The notes beneath the pieces are model-generated. The model saw only the letters and a list, made by a program, of their open reading frames with translations. It was not told the DNA's origin and made no database searches. From contig JAEXDU010000054.1 of assembly GCA_023401495.1 (NCBI GenBank), positions 1 through 29,611 of the forward strand: DNA of 29,611 bases. Direction: 5' to 3'. The stretch is from Bacillota bacterium (lineage in GTDB: Bacteria; Bacillota; Clostridia; Oscillospirales; Acutalibacteraceae). This document shows positions 7,700 through 15,310 of this stretch, in pieces. Position 1 is the stretch's first letter, and each line of letters opens with the position of its first letter. The position numbers and the translations under genes were made by a program.

Positions 7700-8439
7700 G
7701 CCAGACTGTCAGAACCGCCATCGTTACCGGCGGCAGCCGCGGCATTGGTCGCGCCATTTGCAAGCACTTCGCCGCCGAGGGCAAAAACCTTGTGATCAAC
7801 TACGCGGGCAACCTTCAGGCCGCGGAAGAAACTGCCGCTGAATGCCGCGAGCTCGGCGCACAGGTCATTCTGGTGCAGGCGGACGTTTCCTCCGCCGCAG
7901 GCTGCGAAGAACTCTTCGCGAAAGCGCAGGAGGCCTTTAAAACCGTGGATATTCTCGTCAATAACGCCGGCATCACCCGCGACGGGCTGATTCTGCGCAT
8001 GAGCGAAGACAATTTTGACGAAGTGATCAATACCAATCTCAAGGGTGCGTTCCTGTGCATGAAGCTCGCTTCACGCATCATGATGAAGCAGCGCTGGGGA
8101 CGGATCATCAACATGAGCAGCGTGGCCGGTGTGCGCGGGAATCCCGGGCAGGTCAACTATTCCGCCAGCAAGGCCGGGCTGATCGGCATCACGAAATCAC
8201 TGGCCAAAGAGCTGGCCGGGCGCAGCGTGACGGTAAACGCCGTCGCTCCCGGCATGATCGAAACCGATATGACCGGCGTACTGCCGGATTCGGTAAAGGA
8301 ACAGCTGCTGCAGGGCATCCCCATGGCCCGCGCCGGAAAACCCGAAGAAATCGCCGCGGCCGTTGCCTTTTTTGCCAGCGAAGAGGCCGGGTATATCACC
8401 GGCCAGGTACTTTGCGTAGACGGCGGAATGGCCGTTTGA
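7696..8439 (+). CDS. fabG: 3-oxoacyl-ACP reductase
   Basis: NADPH-dependent reduction of beta-ketoacyl-ACP. The 247-residue short-chain dehydrogenase has the T-G-G-S-R-G-I-G-R-A nucleotide-binding motif at residues 11-20, N-N-A-G-I-T-R-D, the catalytic Ser142, Tyr155 and Lys159 (N-Y-S-A-S-K-A) and the FabG-type ending V-L-C-V-D-G-G-M. ATG 7696 overlaps the fabD stop. After it comes a 55-nt spacer containing a small CCGC/GCGG hairpin, the longest gap inside the fab genes after accD and before fabZ. Confidence 0.96.
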   Translation: MSQTVRTAIVTGGSRGIGRAICKHFAAEGKNLVINYAGNLQAAEETAAECRELGAQVILVQADVSSAAGCEELFAKAQEAFKTVDILVNNAGITRDGLILRMSEDNFDEVINTNLKGAFLCMKLASRIMMKQRWGRIINMSSVAGVRGNPGQVNYSASKAGLIGITKSLAKELAGRSVTVNAVAPGMIETDMTGVLPDSVKEQLLQGIPMARAGKPEEIAAAVAFFASEEAGYITGQVLCVDGGMAV

Positions 8440-8494
8440 CCACCACTTTCAAACAGAATTACCGCCTATGTGCGGACATTTTCAGGAGGTTACT

Positions 8495-9739
8495 ATGACG
8501 GAACGACGTGTTGTCATCACCGGACTGGGGGCGGTTACCCCCATCGGCCTGACCGCAGACGAAACCTGGCGCTCCGCAAAGGACGGCGTCTGCGGAATCG
8601 GGGAAATCACGCTGTATGATACTTCGAATCAAAAAGTAAAAATTGCCGGTGAGGTCAAAAACTTTCAGCCGGAAAACTATATCGACAAGCGCGAAGTCAG
8701 AAAGCTCGACCGCTTCACGCAGCTCGCTATCGCCGCCGCGGATCAGGCGTTCCACGACAGCGGCATCGTTACGGAGCAGGAGAACGCGTACCGCTGCGCC
8801 GTGATCGTTTCCAGCGGCATCGGCGGGCTGGGTACGATCGCGGACGAGCACGCCCGCGGCGAGCAGAAGGGCTTTGACCGCGTTTCCCCCTATTTTATCC
8901 CGATGTCCATCGCCAACATGGGCGCGGCGCACATCGCGATCCGCTGCGGCTTTCGCGGTATGGTCACCTGCCCGGTTACCGCCTGCGCAGGCGGCACCAA
9001 TGCCGTAGGAGACGCCATGCGTCTGATCCGCGGCGGCCATGCGGATGTCGCCATCTGCGGCGGCGCGGAATCCTCCATCACCCCGCTGGGGATCGGCGGA
9101 TTTACCTCGATGAAGGCGCTGTCGGAATCAAACGACCCGAACCGGGCCTCTATCCCCTTTGACAAGGAGCGCGACGGCTTTGTCATGGGTGAGGGCGCTG
9201 CGATGCTGGTGCTGGAGAGCTTAGAGCACGCGCAGGCGCGCGGCGCAAAAATCTATGGAGAAGTGATTGGTTACGGCTCTACCTGCGACGCGTACCACAT
9301 CACGGCCCCCGACCCGGAGGGAACCGCCGCAATGGAAAGCATGCGTCAGGCAATTGAGGACGCTGGAATCACTCCCGAACAGGTTGACTATATCAACGCG
9401 CACGGAACCTCTACCCCGCTGAACGATAAAGGCGAAACTGCCGCTGTGAAGGCGGTGTTCGGCGAATATGCCAAACGCCTGATGATCAGCTCCACCAAAT
9501 CGATGACGGGCCATCTGCTGGGAGCCAGCGGCGCGGTGGAAGCGCTTTTGAGTGTCCTTGCGCTGAAAGAGGGCTTTGTCCCCCCCACCATCAACTACCG
9601 CGTACCGGATGAAGAATGCGATCTGGACGTTGTGCCGAATACTGGCCGCAAGGCCGACCTGCGCTACGTTCTCTCAAACTCTCTGGGATTTGGCGGGCAT
9701 AACGCCAGCCTGATCCTCAAACGCTGGGAGGGAGAATAA
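8495..9739 (+). CDS. fabF: beta-ketoacyl-ACP synthase II
   Basis: Elongates acyl-ACP with malonyl-ACP. The protein of 414 residues (E. coli FabF is about 412) has the Cys-His-His triad: C164 in V-T-A-C-A-G-G-T-N, H303 in N-A-H-G-T-S-T-P and H340 in T-G-H-L-L-G-A-S-G. I chose ATG 8495, 6 nt after the CAGGAGGT site, giving the standard start M-T-E-R-R-V-V-I-T-G-L-G; the open frame extends to 8468 but has no ribosome site. The one condensing enzyme besides FabH here, so it probably handles all elongation unless a FabB lies elsewhere. Confidence 0.96.
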   Translation: MTERRVVITGLGAVTPIGLTADETWRSAKDGVCGIGEITLYDTSNQKVKIAGEVKNFQPENYIDKREVRKLDRFTQLAIAAADQAFHDSGIVTEQENAYRCAVIVSSGIGGLGTIADEHARGEQKGFDRVSPYFIPMSIANMGAAHIAIRCGFRGMVTCPVTACAGGTNAVGDAMRLIRGGHADVAICGGAESSITPLGIGGFTSMKALSESNDPNRASIPFDKERDGFVMGEGAAMLVLESLEHAQARGAKIYGEVIGYGSTCDAYHITAPDPEGTAAMESMRQAIEDAGITPEQVDYINAHGTSTPLNDKGETAAVKAVFGEYAKRLMISSTKSMTGHLLGASGAVEALLSVLALKEGFVPPTINYRVPDEECDLDVVPNTGRKADLRYVLSNSLGFGGHNASLILKRWEGE

Positions 9740-9740
9740 C

Positions 9741-10169
9741 ATGCAGCTCGATTCCAATCAGATTCAGGAAATTCTGCCCCACCGCTACCCGTTCCTGCTG
9801 GTGGATAAAATTGTGGACGGTGAGCCCGGCGCGTGGGCCAAGGGAATCAAATGTGTTACCGCAAACGAACCGTTTTTCTGCGGGCATTTCCCGCAGAAGC
9901 ACGTGATGCCCGGCGTGTTGATCATTGAGGCGCTGGCTCAGGTGGGCGCGGTCGCAATTTTGTCCGTGGAAGAAAACCGCGGGAAGATCGCGTTTTTCGG
10001 CGGCATCAAAAATGCCCGCTTCAAGCAGCAGGTAGTGCCCGGCGATGTGCTGGAGCTCACCTGCGAACTCACCCGCCAGCGCGGGCCGGTCGGCTTTGGA
10101 ACCGCCACAGCTACCGTAAACGGCAAGGTAGCTGCTTCTGCCGAGCTGACTTTTGCCATCGGCGACTGA
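9741..10169 (+). CDS. fabZ: 3-hydroxyacyl-ACP dehydratase
   Basis: Dehydrates beta-hydroxyacyl-ACP to trans-2-enoyl-ACP. The 142-residue hotdog-fold protein has L-P-H-R-Y-P-F-L-L-V-D at the start, His49 in F-C-G-H-F-P-Q and Glu63 in G-V-L-I-I-E-A-L-A-Q, the FabZ catalytic pair. The ATG lies 1 nt after the fabF stop with GGGAGGG upstream. Because the enoyl reductase here is FabK and no FabM is visible, how this organism makes unsaturated fatty acids cannot be told from the window. Confidence 0.95.
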   Translation: MQLDSNQIQEILPHRYPFLLVDKIVDGEPGAWAKGIKCVTANEPFFCGHFPQKHVMPGVLIIEALAQVGAVAILSVEENRGKIAFFGGIKNARFKQQVVPGDVLELTCELTRQRGPVGFGTATATVNGKVAASAELTFAIGD

Positions 10170-10201
10170 ATCCTGCAGTGAACAAAGCTACGAAAATTAA
10201 C

Positions 10202-10231
10202 GCGGGTTGCCCTGTGCCAGAGGGCGCCCGC
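10202..10231 (+). other. GC-rich hairpin between fabZ and the MarR gene
   Basis: GCGGG(TT)GCCCT pairs with AGGGC(G)CCCGC around a short loop. No T-tract follows, so it is not a standard intrinsic terminator. It may lower readthrough or stabilise the upstream mRNA end. Confidence 0.45.
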
Positions 10232-10253
10232 ACGTCCGCAAAGGAGATCACGA

Positions 10254-10715
10254 ATGCTTGAACAATCCTTGTCAGACGTCTATACAAAATTTAAGCTTCA
10301 TTTTTATCGGAAGGTATTTTCCCGGTTTGAAAGCCGCGAAGCGAGCCTGACTACGGTGGAAACTTACTGCATTGAAATTATTCATGCGTTGGGGCACCCA
10401 ACGGTCAATGAATTTGCCTCCTTTGCCCAGATATCCCCTCCCAACGCGGCTTATAAGGTGACGAACCTGATCCAGAAGGGGTATCTCAAAAAAGTCCGTT
10501 CCAAAACGGATAAGCGGGAGTATTTTTTAGAGGTCACTCCGAAATATTTTGAGTATTACAATCTGAATCACGGCTATATTTTGACCGTGATCGACCGGAT
10601 CAAGGACCGTTTTACCCCGCAGGAGGTCACTCTGCTGGATCATATTCTGACCGTGATGTATGACGAGCTGATGCCGGAGGTTCCCCTTCCGCACAGAAAT
10701 CAGGATCTGCCTTGA
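10254..10715 (+). CDS. MarR-family transcriptional regulator, probably FabT-like
   Basis: A 153-residue winged-helix regulator. The helix-turn-helix part reads P-T-V-N-E-F-A-S-F-A-Q-I-S-P-P-N-A-A-Y-K, followed by the wing V-R-S-K-T-D-K-R-E-Y-F-L-E-V-T, the usual MarR pattern with D-K-R. An AAAGGAGA site precedes the ATG at 10254. It is the last gene of the fatty-acid operon before a strong terminator. In streptococci the MarR protein FabT represses fab genes in response to acyl-ACP; location makes the same role plausible here, but I could not find a FabT-type palindrome upstream of acpP. Confidence 0.85.
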   Translation: MLEQSLSDVYTKFKLHFYRKVFSRFESREASLTTVETYCIEIIHALGHPTVNEFASFAQISPPNAAYKVTNLIQKGYLKKVRSKTDKREYFLEVTPKYFEYYNLNHGYILTVIDRIKDRFTPQEVTLLDHILTVMYDELMPEVPLPHRNQDLP

Positions 10716-10748
10716 GAGCGGCACAGTCCATGTGTTGCTGTCTCTGTC

Positions 10749-10790
10749 AAAGCGAAAAGTGGTACCAGCCGCTTTTCGCTTTCTTTTGTT
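10749..10790 (+). terminator. intrinsic terminator of the fatty-acid operon
   Basis: AAAGCGAAAAG (10749-10759) pairs with CTTTTCGCTTT (10772-10782), extended by a G-U and two G-C pairs near the loop, followed by CTTTTGTTT. Confidence 0.9.
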
Positions 10791-10819
10791 TGACCACAGC
10801 GGGACAGGCGTGCTATAAT
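10790..10819 (+). promoter_or_regulatory. SigA promoter with extended -10 for the TtcA-like gene
   Basis: TTGACC (10790-10795), 18-nt spacer, TATAAT (10814-10819) preceded by TGC (extended -10). It overlaps the tail of the preceding terminator. The predicted start near 10826 leaves a leader of about 85 nt. Confidence 0.75.
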
Positions 10820-10910
10820 CTGAAATGCAATCCATGTAAAAACGACAATTTCTCCCCCATCGAAGACGCGGGAGAAATCAGTCACTATTCTAAAATGAAG
10901 GCGCGATAGG

Positions 10911-11786
10911 ATGGAAGAAACACAGAAGATCGAACAAAGCATTCTCAAAAAGTATAAAAAAGAAATCTGGAACCGCATGATCGGCGCAATCAAGGATTAT
11001 CAGCTGATTTTGCCAGGCGACCGGATCGCCGTATGTATTTCCGGCGGCAAGGACTCCATGCTTCTGGCCAAGTGTCTGCAAATGCTGCAGCGCCATACGG
11101 AAATTCCGTTTGAACTGGAATTTTTGTCGATGGACCCTGGCTACAACGAATATAACCGGGAGCTGATCGCGCAAAACGCGGAGAAGCTGGGAATCCCCCT
11201 GACGATATTTTCGTCGCGGATTTTCGAGATCGTCAGTCATTCCGGCGGGAATCCCTGCTATTTGTGTGCCAGAATGCGGCGCGGCCATCTGTATGCCAAA
11301 GCGAAAGAACTTGGCTGCAACAAAATTGCGCTGGCTCATCATTTTGACGACGTCATCGAAACCACAATGATGAGCATGCTTTACGGCGCGGAAATCCGCA
11401 CCATGATGCCGAAGCTCCCCAGCACCAACTTCCCCGGCATGGAAATCATCCGCCCGCTGTATCTGGTGCGTGAACGCGATGTACTGGCCTGGAAGCGCTA
11501 CAACTCACTCGAATTCGTGCGCTGCGGGTGTCCCTTGTCTGAGAACGCTCCCGTCTGCACAGAAAAGGAAAACAACGGCTCAAAGCGCGCGATGGTAAAA
11601 GAGCTGATCGCCCGACTGCGCAAGGACAACCCGCAGGTAGACATCAATATTTTCCGCAGCATGCATAACGTGAACCTCGATACCGTTCTCGGCTACCGCC
11701 AGGGCGGCCAAATCCACAGCTTTCTGGATCATTACGGCCAATCGGCCGGCGACATACCAATCGAAAGTGACACAGCGGAAGAATAG
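10911..11786 (+). CDS. TtcA-family tRNA 2-thiolation protein (PP-loop ATPase)
   Basis: The 291-residue protein belongs to the PP-loop group that activates tRNA bases with ATP; TtcA makes 2-thiocytidine at tRNA position 32 using an Fe-S cluster. It shows the P-loop S-G-G-K-D-S (44-49), the C116-x2-C119 pair in N-P-C-Y-L-C-A-R-M-R-R-G and a third cysteine in F-V-R-C-G-C-P (205/207), the TtcA cluster pattern. A-H-H-F-D-D-V-I-E-T is the second conserved ATP-site motif. It has its own strong promoter. A small membrane protein gene follows after 37 nt. Clostridia carry several TtcA/TilS-like paralogs, so the exact tRNA target is uncertain. Confidence 0.85.
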   Translation: MEETQKIEQSILKKYKKEIWNRMIGAIKDYQLILPGDRIAVCISGGKDSMLLAKCLQMLQRHTEIPFELEFLSMDPGYNEYNRELIAQNAEKLGIPLTIFSSRIFEIVSHSGGNPCYLCARMRRGHLYAKAKELGCNKIALAHHFDDVIETTMMSMLYGAEIRTMMPKLPSTNFPGMEIIRPLYLVRERDVLAWKRYNSLEFVRCGCPLSENAPVCTEKENNGSKRAMVKELIARLRKDNPQVDINIFRSMHNVNLDTVLGYRQGGQIHSFLDHYGQSAGDIPIESDTAEE

Positions 11787-11823
11787 AGAGAACTGCTGAT
11801 CATTTTAAGAAAGAAGGATTTTT

Positions 11824-12159
11824 TTGAAATACATAAAATATTATGTTCTGCAATTGATAATGATTGCTACCCTGCTGGTGTTCGCTTTCGCTTTCGCTGA
11901 GTTTTCCATGGGGCGCGATACCTCCGTGGGGATGATCTCCCTGTACATTGCGCTGTCTGTCTTTTATTTGTTCTCTTATCTTTTTTTGAAGCACAAAATG
12001 CACCAGGGTGGGAAAAGTGCCGAAGACATTTTTCACCTGCTGCAAACCGAAGAAATTTATAATATGCTGCATATCTTTAACGAGAAGGTCGGGGTCGCGT
12101 TTACCATTATCATGGCTCTTGGCAGTGTTGTGGTGTATTTTTTAAAGCATCCTGTTTGA
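11824..12159 (+). CDS. small membrane protein, unknown function
   Basis: A 111-residue frame beginning with TTG at 11824, supported by AGAAGGA 5 nt upstream. It has three hydrophobic stretches likely to span the membrane: about residues 8-26 (V-L-Q-L-I-M-I-A-T-L-L-V-F-A-F), 37-55 (M-I-S-L-Y-I-A-L-S-V-F-Y-L-F-S-Y-L) and 88-107 near the C-terminus (V-A-F-T-I-I-M-A-L-G-S-V-V-V-Y-F-L). A charged loop with K-H-K-M-H-Q-G-G-K-S separates the second and third. I do not recognise the family. It follows the TtcA-like gene by 37 nt with no promoter between and precedes a perfect terminator, so it is probably co-transcribed with it. Confidence 0.7.
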   Translation: MKYIKYYVLQLIMIATLLVFAFAFAEFSMGRDTSVGMISLYIALSVFYLFSYLFLKHKMHQGGKSAEDIFHLLQTEEIYNMLHIFNEKVGVAFTIIMALGSVVVYFLKHPV

Positions 12160-12215
12160 TTTAGCTAAAATTCCTTCTTCAGTCGTTTTGTCACTTAAAA
12201 TTGATGCAGATCGTA

Positions 12216-12261
12216 GGCTGTAAAAAAACAAGAGCCGTTCGGCTCTTGTTTTTTTACAGCC
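12216..12261. terminator. perfect 21-bp bidirectional terminator hairpin
   Basis: GGCTGTAAAAAAACAAGAGCC is exactly complementary to the other arm around a GTTC loop. The A and T runs sit inside the stem, so it can work on both strands. It closes the TtcA-like operon. Confidence 0.9.
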
Positions 12262-12395
12262 TTTATATCCCCTTTCTTTTGGCTGTACCTTAGACCAGCT
12301 TATAAAGAACTGCACGCGGGCCGTAAAAAGGACTGCTGACAGTGAACGGCGATGTGTTCCCAGAAAAAGCAGCTTGATATCTTTTTCCAAAAAGC

Positions 12396-12435
12396 TTGAC
12401 AAAAAATATAGTTTAAACTAATATTGTTATAACAA
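12396..12435 (+). promoter_or_regulatory. promoter with two palindromic operators for the second MarR gene
   Basis: TTGACA (12396-12401), 17-nt spacer, TAATAT (12419-12424). TAGTTTAAACTA (12409-12420), a perfect 12-bp palindrome, fills the spacer end, and TTGTTATAACAA (12424-12435), another perfect palindrome, covers the predicted start site. Placement fits repression, probably autoregulation by the MarR protein. Confidence 0.75.
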
Positions 12436-12455
12436 CTATACAGAAGGAGAATTTT

Positions 12456-12893
12456 ATGCAAATACAATATGACTATACAAAACTGCTTGGTTTTAAAATA
12501 ATTAAAGGCGAAGTCATAATAAAGAGGAAAATTCTTAATGCTTTTGTTGAAAAAGGTTATGGTATCACCTTTGAGCAATGGACAATTTTAAATGTGTTAT
12601 ATGCGGAACCTGGGCTGATTCAAAGTGAAATTGCGCAAAGAACGTATAAAGATAAAACAAATGTAACAAGAATTTTAGATGTATTATCAAAAGATGGATA
12701 TGTCATAAGGAAAGGCAGTGTAAAGGACAGAAGAATTTCTTGTATATATCTTACCGATGCGGCACAAAAAATGTTCACAGAACTTATACCTTACATTAAA
12801 GAGGTAAATGAGCAATTAAGAAAAGGAATATCCGATGAAGAACTTGACCTGTTTTATAGTATTCTGGAACGAATATGTAAAAATGCGGAATAA
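12456..12893 (+). CDS. MarR-family transcriptional regulator
   Basis: A 145-residue winged-helix protein, distinct from the MarR at 10254. The recognition region reads P-G-L-I-Q-S-E-I-A-Q-R-T-Y-K-D-K-T-N-V-T-R-I-L and the wing I-R-K-G-S-V-K-D-R-R-I-S-C-I-Y-L-T with the family D-R-R motif. The ATG follows AGAAGGAGA. The sequence is much richer in A and T than the fab region, with many AAA, ATA and TTA codons, which suggests acquisition from an AT-rich donor. Its promoter carries two palindromes. The motif TATAACAACTATA overlapping one of them recurs in reverse complement, as TAGTTGTTATA, before the next gene. It probably represses itself and the downstream hydrolase until a small ligand binds. 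Confidence 0.9.
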   Translation: MQIQYDYTKLLGFKIIKGEVIIKRKILNAFVEKGYGITFEQWTILNVLYAEPGLIQSEIAQRTYKDKTNVTRILDVLSKDGYVIRKGSVKDRRISCIYLTDAAQKMFTELIPYIKEVNEQLRKGISDEELDLFYSILERICKNAE

Positions 12894-12909
12894 GCATTTT
12901 TATTCCAAA

Positions 12910-12928
12910 TAGTTGTTATAGCTATAAT
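12910..12928 (+). promoter_or_regulatory. operator and -10 region before the hydrolase gene
   Basis: TAGTTGTTATA at 12910-12920 repeats, inverted, the TATAACAACTA found at 12428-12438. It runs into TATAGCTATA (palindrome, 12917-12926) and TATAAT (12923-12928), a likely -10; no good -35 is seen. This suggests one regulator controls both genes. Confidence 0.6.
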
Positions 12929-12960
12929 ATATATAACTAAAAAGTAAAGGGTGAACGCAC

Positions 12961-14073
12961 ATGGTAAAACTATCTTTAAAGGAGAAATTCGCATTCAAGT
13001 TTGTCATGGGAGAAAAAGTCTACCAAAAGTGGTATGGAAGGTTTCTGTCATTTGGTGTTGATTACGGAAGGCTAAAAAGAGTCATTGACAGAATTGAAAA
13101 CTGGATGTCGTGGTGCGCCGAATGGACAAAGGAGGGAGATTTCCTATATCAACAGGCTGAAGAGGCTTTAAGAGAGGGATCTCGAATTAAATCGAAAGCG
13201 CTGTTTCATGAAGCAACGGCTTGCTACCACATCGGCCAGCATATTTTTTTCATTGATAGTCTACAAAAGGAAACTTCTCAGGAGAAGGCCCGATTAAGCT
13301 ATAAACAAGCCATCAGCTTATATGATGAGAAAGATCGGCCGATAAGAGTGGACATCCCCTTTAAGGGCATTAAAATTCCGGGATATTTGAGACTGTCTAA
13401 TATGTCTGAAAGACCGTTAATTATTTTTGTAAACGGCATGGACAATATTAAAGAGGCAGAAGGACATGCGCAGGGAACTATATTCAGACAAAATGGATTT
13501 AATTTTTTTACGTTTGATGGTCCGGGTCAGGGAGAATTGTGGAAAAGCTTAAAATTTGATGCCAGAGAATATCACAAAGCCGTCTCCGCAATTATCGACT
13601 GGTTTGAAAACAATCAACAGTATCCAATTGATCGGAATCGGATCGCACTTGTCGGTTTCAGTTTGGGAGGATATCTAGCTCCAATGTCTGCTGCTTATGA
13701 TCAGAGAGTGAAATGTGTAGTCGGAAACAGCGGACTTATTTTTATTGGCGGGTTGAATGGGCTTAAAAAGCTGAATCCTATTTGGCAGCGCGGCGTAACG
13801 TATATGACAGGATGTGAAACGCTGGAACAGGCAGTCGATTCATTTGATTGGGATATTGAAGAAGTTCCTCGCCTTCAAATTCCACTGCTTTTTTATCACG
13901 CTGGTAAAGATGAAGTTATGCCTTCGCCGAAATTGCATGCCGACAAGATCATGAAGTGGGCCAATGGGGAAAAAACTCTTAAATATTACGCAGATGGAGA
14001 ACACTGTACTCAAAATTATCTGGATGAGGTATTTCCCGAGATAATCGATTGGCTGAATAGAAAATTAATTTAA
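12961..14073 (+). CDS. alpha/beta-hydrolase (FrsA / dihydroxypseudooxynicotine hydrolase-like)
   Basis: A 370-residue protein with an N-terminal helical domain of about 125 residues and a C-terminal alpha/beta-hydrolase fold. The likely triad is Ser234 in V-G-F-S-L-G-G-Y, Asp317 in H-A-G-K-D-E-V-M and His348 in D-G-E-H-C-T. T-F-D-G-P-G-Q-G-E is typical of the acyl-peptidase / C-C hydrolase group that includes 2,6-dihydroxypseudooxynicotine hydrolase and FrsA. There is no signal peptide. A weak GGGTGA site precedes the ATG. It shares the AT-rich composition of its regulator and sits 67 nt after it. The substrate is unknown; a MarR partner suggests an aromatic or xenobiotic ester, amide or ketone. 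Confidence 0.85.
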   Translation: MVKLSLKEKFAFKFVMGEKVYQKWYGRFLSFGVDYGRLKRVIDRIENWMSWCAEWTKEGDFLYQQAEEALREGSRIKSKALFHEATACYHIGQHIFFIDSLQKETSQEKARLSYKQAISLYDEKDRPIRVDIPFKGIKIPGYLRLSNMSERPLIIFVNGMDNIKEAEGHAQGTIFRQNGFNFFTFDGPGQGELWKSLKFDAREYHKAVSAIIDWFENNQQYPIDRNRIALVGFSLGGYLAPMSAAYDQRVKCVVGNSGLIFIGGLNGLKKLNPIWQRGVTYMTGCETLEQAVDSFDWDIEEVPRLQIPLLFYHAGKDEVMPSPKLHADKIMKWANGEKTLKYYADGEHCTQNYLDEVFPEIIDWLNRKLI

Positions 14074-14466
14074 TTGTCTAAGAAGTTTAAAAATATGAGG
14101 GAAGATAAAAAAGGCTATAATGCGAACTGTGGAACCGATAAGGCAATTCCTAAGCGCTTTGATTTGATTGGCTGCACAACGCTTATCAAAATGGTAAACG
14201 GCAATTATAATTATGCAGATATCAGCAACAGAATCGATAATACGGCCAAAATCTGTGGCGAAAACGCGTTAAAAAAGCTACTTCTGCACTGCTCTTTACC
14301 TTCTTTTCTAAATGCCGCTTGCTTGCAGAGCTGGATAATACACCATTCCGTACACAGATAAAAGGCCGGCCGTATATCAAAAACTAAATTCAATGCTACT
14401 CAGGCTGCAAATTTATATATCCCAGAGGTTTCTAAGATTAAACATATATGTGATTACAATACAGTG
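14074..14466. other. AT-rich stretch without a convincing gene
   Basis: A 95-codon frame opens with TTG directly after the hydrolase stop (14074-14361, plus) and a 60-codon frame lies opposite (14211-14393, minus). Neither has a ribosome site and neither resembles a family I know. The plus frame contains R-F-D-L-I-G-C-T-T and N-G-N-Y-N-Y-A-D-I, which read like a real protein, before degenerating, so it may be the remnant of an acquired gene. Confidence 0.35.
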
Positions 14467-14495
14467 TAGACAGAAGTCGATTTCTGCGTTATACT
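14467..14495 (+). promoter_or_regulatory. SigA-type promoter for the HD-domain gene
   Basis: TAGACA (14467-14472), 17-nt spacer, TATACT (14490-14495). The predicted start lies just before the AAAAGGAG ribosome site. Confidence 0.65.
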
Positions 14496-14527
14496 AACGA
14501 CAAACACAAGCAAAAGGAGTGACCGAT

Positions 14528-15094
14528 ATGGGAACCATTCCCACCCTGGAGCAGGCGCAGGCTCTGCTGGAAGAGTATAATCAGGACGAATTTCATCTTC
14601 GCCATGCAAAAATCGTATCCGGCGTAATGGGCTATTTTGCGCAGGAATATGACCCGGAAAACGTGGAATTCTGGAAAGTGGTAGGCCTGCTTCACGATTT
14701 GGACTTTGAACAATACCCGGAGCAGCACTGCGTCAAATGTCAGGAGATCATGCGCGAGCGCGGGTTGGACGAGCGGCTGATTCGCGCGGTGGCCAGCCAT
14801 GGGCACCTGATTCGTGTGGATATTCCCCCGGAGCACATCATGGAGAAGATTCTGTATGCAACAGATGAGCTCACCGGTCTGATCGGCGCGGTGGCGATTA
14901 TGCGGCCATCCAAAAGTGTTTCTGATCTGGAATTGAAATCGGTCAAGAAGAAATTCAAATCCACCAGTTTTGCGGCAGGATGCTCCCGCGAGGTCATCTC
15001 AAGGGGCGCCGAAATGCTCGGCTGGTCTTTGGACGAGCTGATTGAACGCACGATCCTCGCAATGCGCAGCCTGATGGATACGCTGGATGTTTAA
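14528..15094 (+). CDS. HD-domain metal-dependent phosphohydrolase, unknown substrate
   Basis: A 188-residue HD-superfamily protein. The likely metal ligands are His26 (L-R-H-A-K-I-V), His56-Asp57 in L-L-H-D-L-D-F, and His94 in A-S-H-G-H, the spacing expected of single-domain HD hydrolases. The C-terminal part (D-E-L-T-G-L-I-G-A-V-A-I-M-R-P-S-K) matches a common bacterial subgroup often called HDIG-domain proteins. The ATG at 14528 is preferred because AGGAG lies 8 nt upstream; the in-frame GTG at 14519 overlaps that site. It has its own promoter and is followed by the hydrogenase gene after 216 nt. Proteins of this type act on nucleotides or phosphorylated metabolites; nothing here shows which. 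Confidence 0.8.
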   Translation: MGTIPTLEQAQALLEEYNQDEFHLRHAKIVSGVMGYFAQEYDPENVEFWKVVGLLHDLDFEQYPEQHCVKCQEIMRERGLDERLIRAVASHGHLIRVDIPPEHIMEKILYATDELTGLIGAVAIMRPSKSVSDLELKSVKKKFKSTSFAAGCSREVISRGAEMLGWSLDELIERTILAMRSLMDTLDV

Positions 15095-15200
15095 TTTCTT
15101 TCGATAGTTATTCAGAATTCTGCCCTAATCCGCGGCAAAAGGTTATCATAAATTTACAGAATCAATAAAGCCCTGCCGATTGTTTCAAGCAGCCTGTCCA

Positions 15201-15229
15201 TTGAATAATTTCTTCAATAATCGTATAAT
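15201..15229 (+). promoter_or_regulatory. SigA-type promoter for the hydrogenase gene
   Basis: TTGAAT (15201-15206), 17-nt spacer, TATAAT (15224-15229). The predicted leader is about 75 nt. Confidence 0.65.
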
Positions 15230-15310
15230 AGTTCCAGGAATCCCCAAAATAACATGGAAACGGGCGTTTCTCTTGCACAGATCATGCGCCCCGGCAGAAG
15301 GAGCATTATC

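Noticed and set aside
12142..12578. Minus-strand frames across the MarR promoter
   Set aside because: They overlap a strong terminator and a clear promoter-operator region and resemble no protein.
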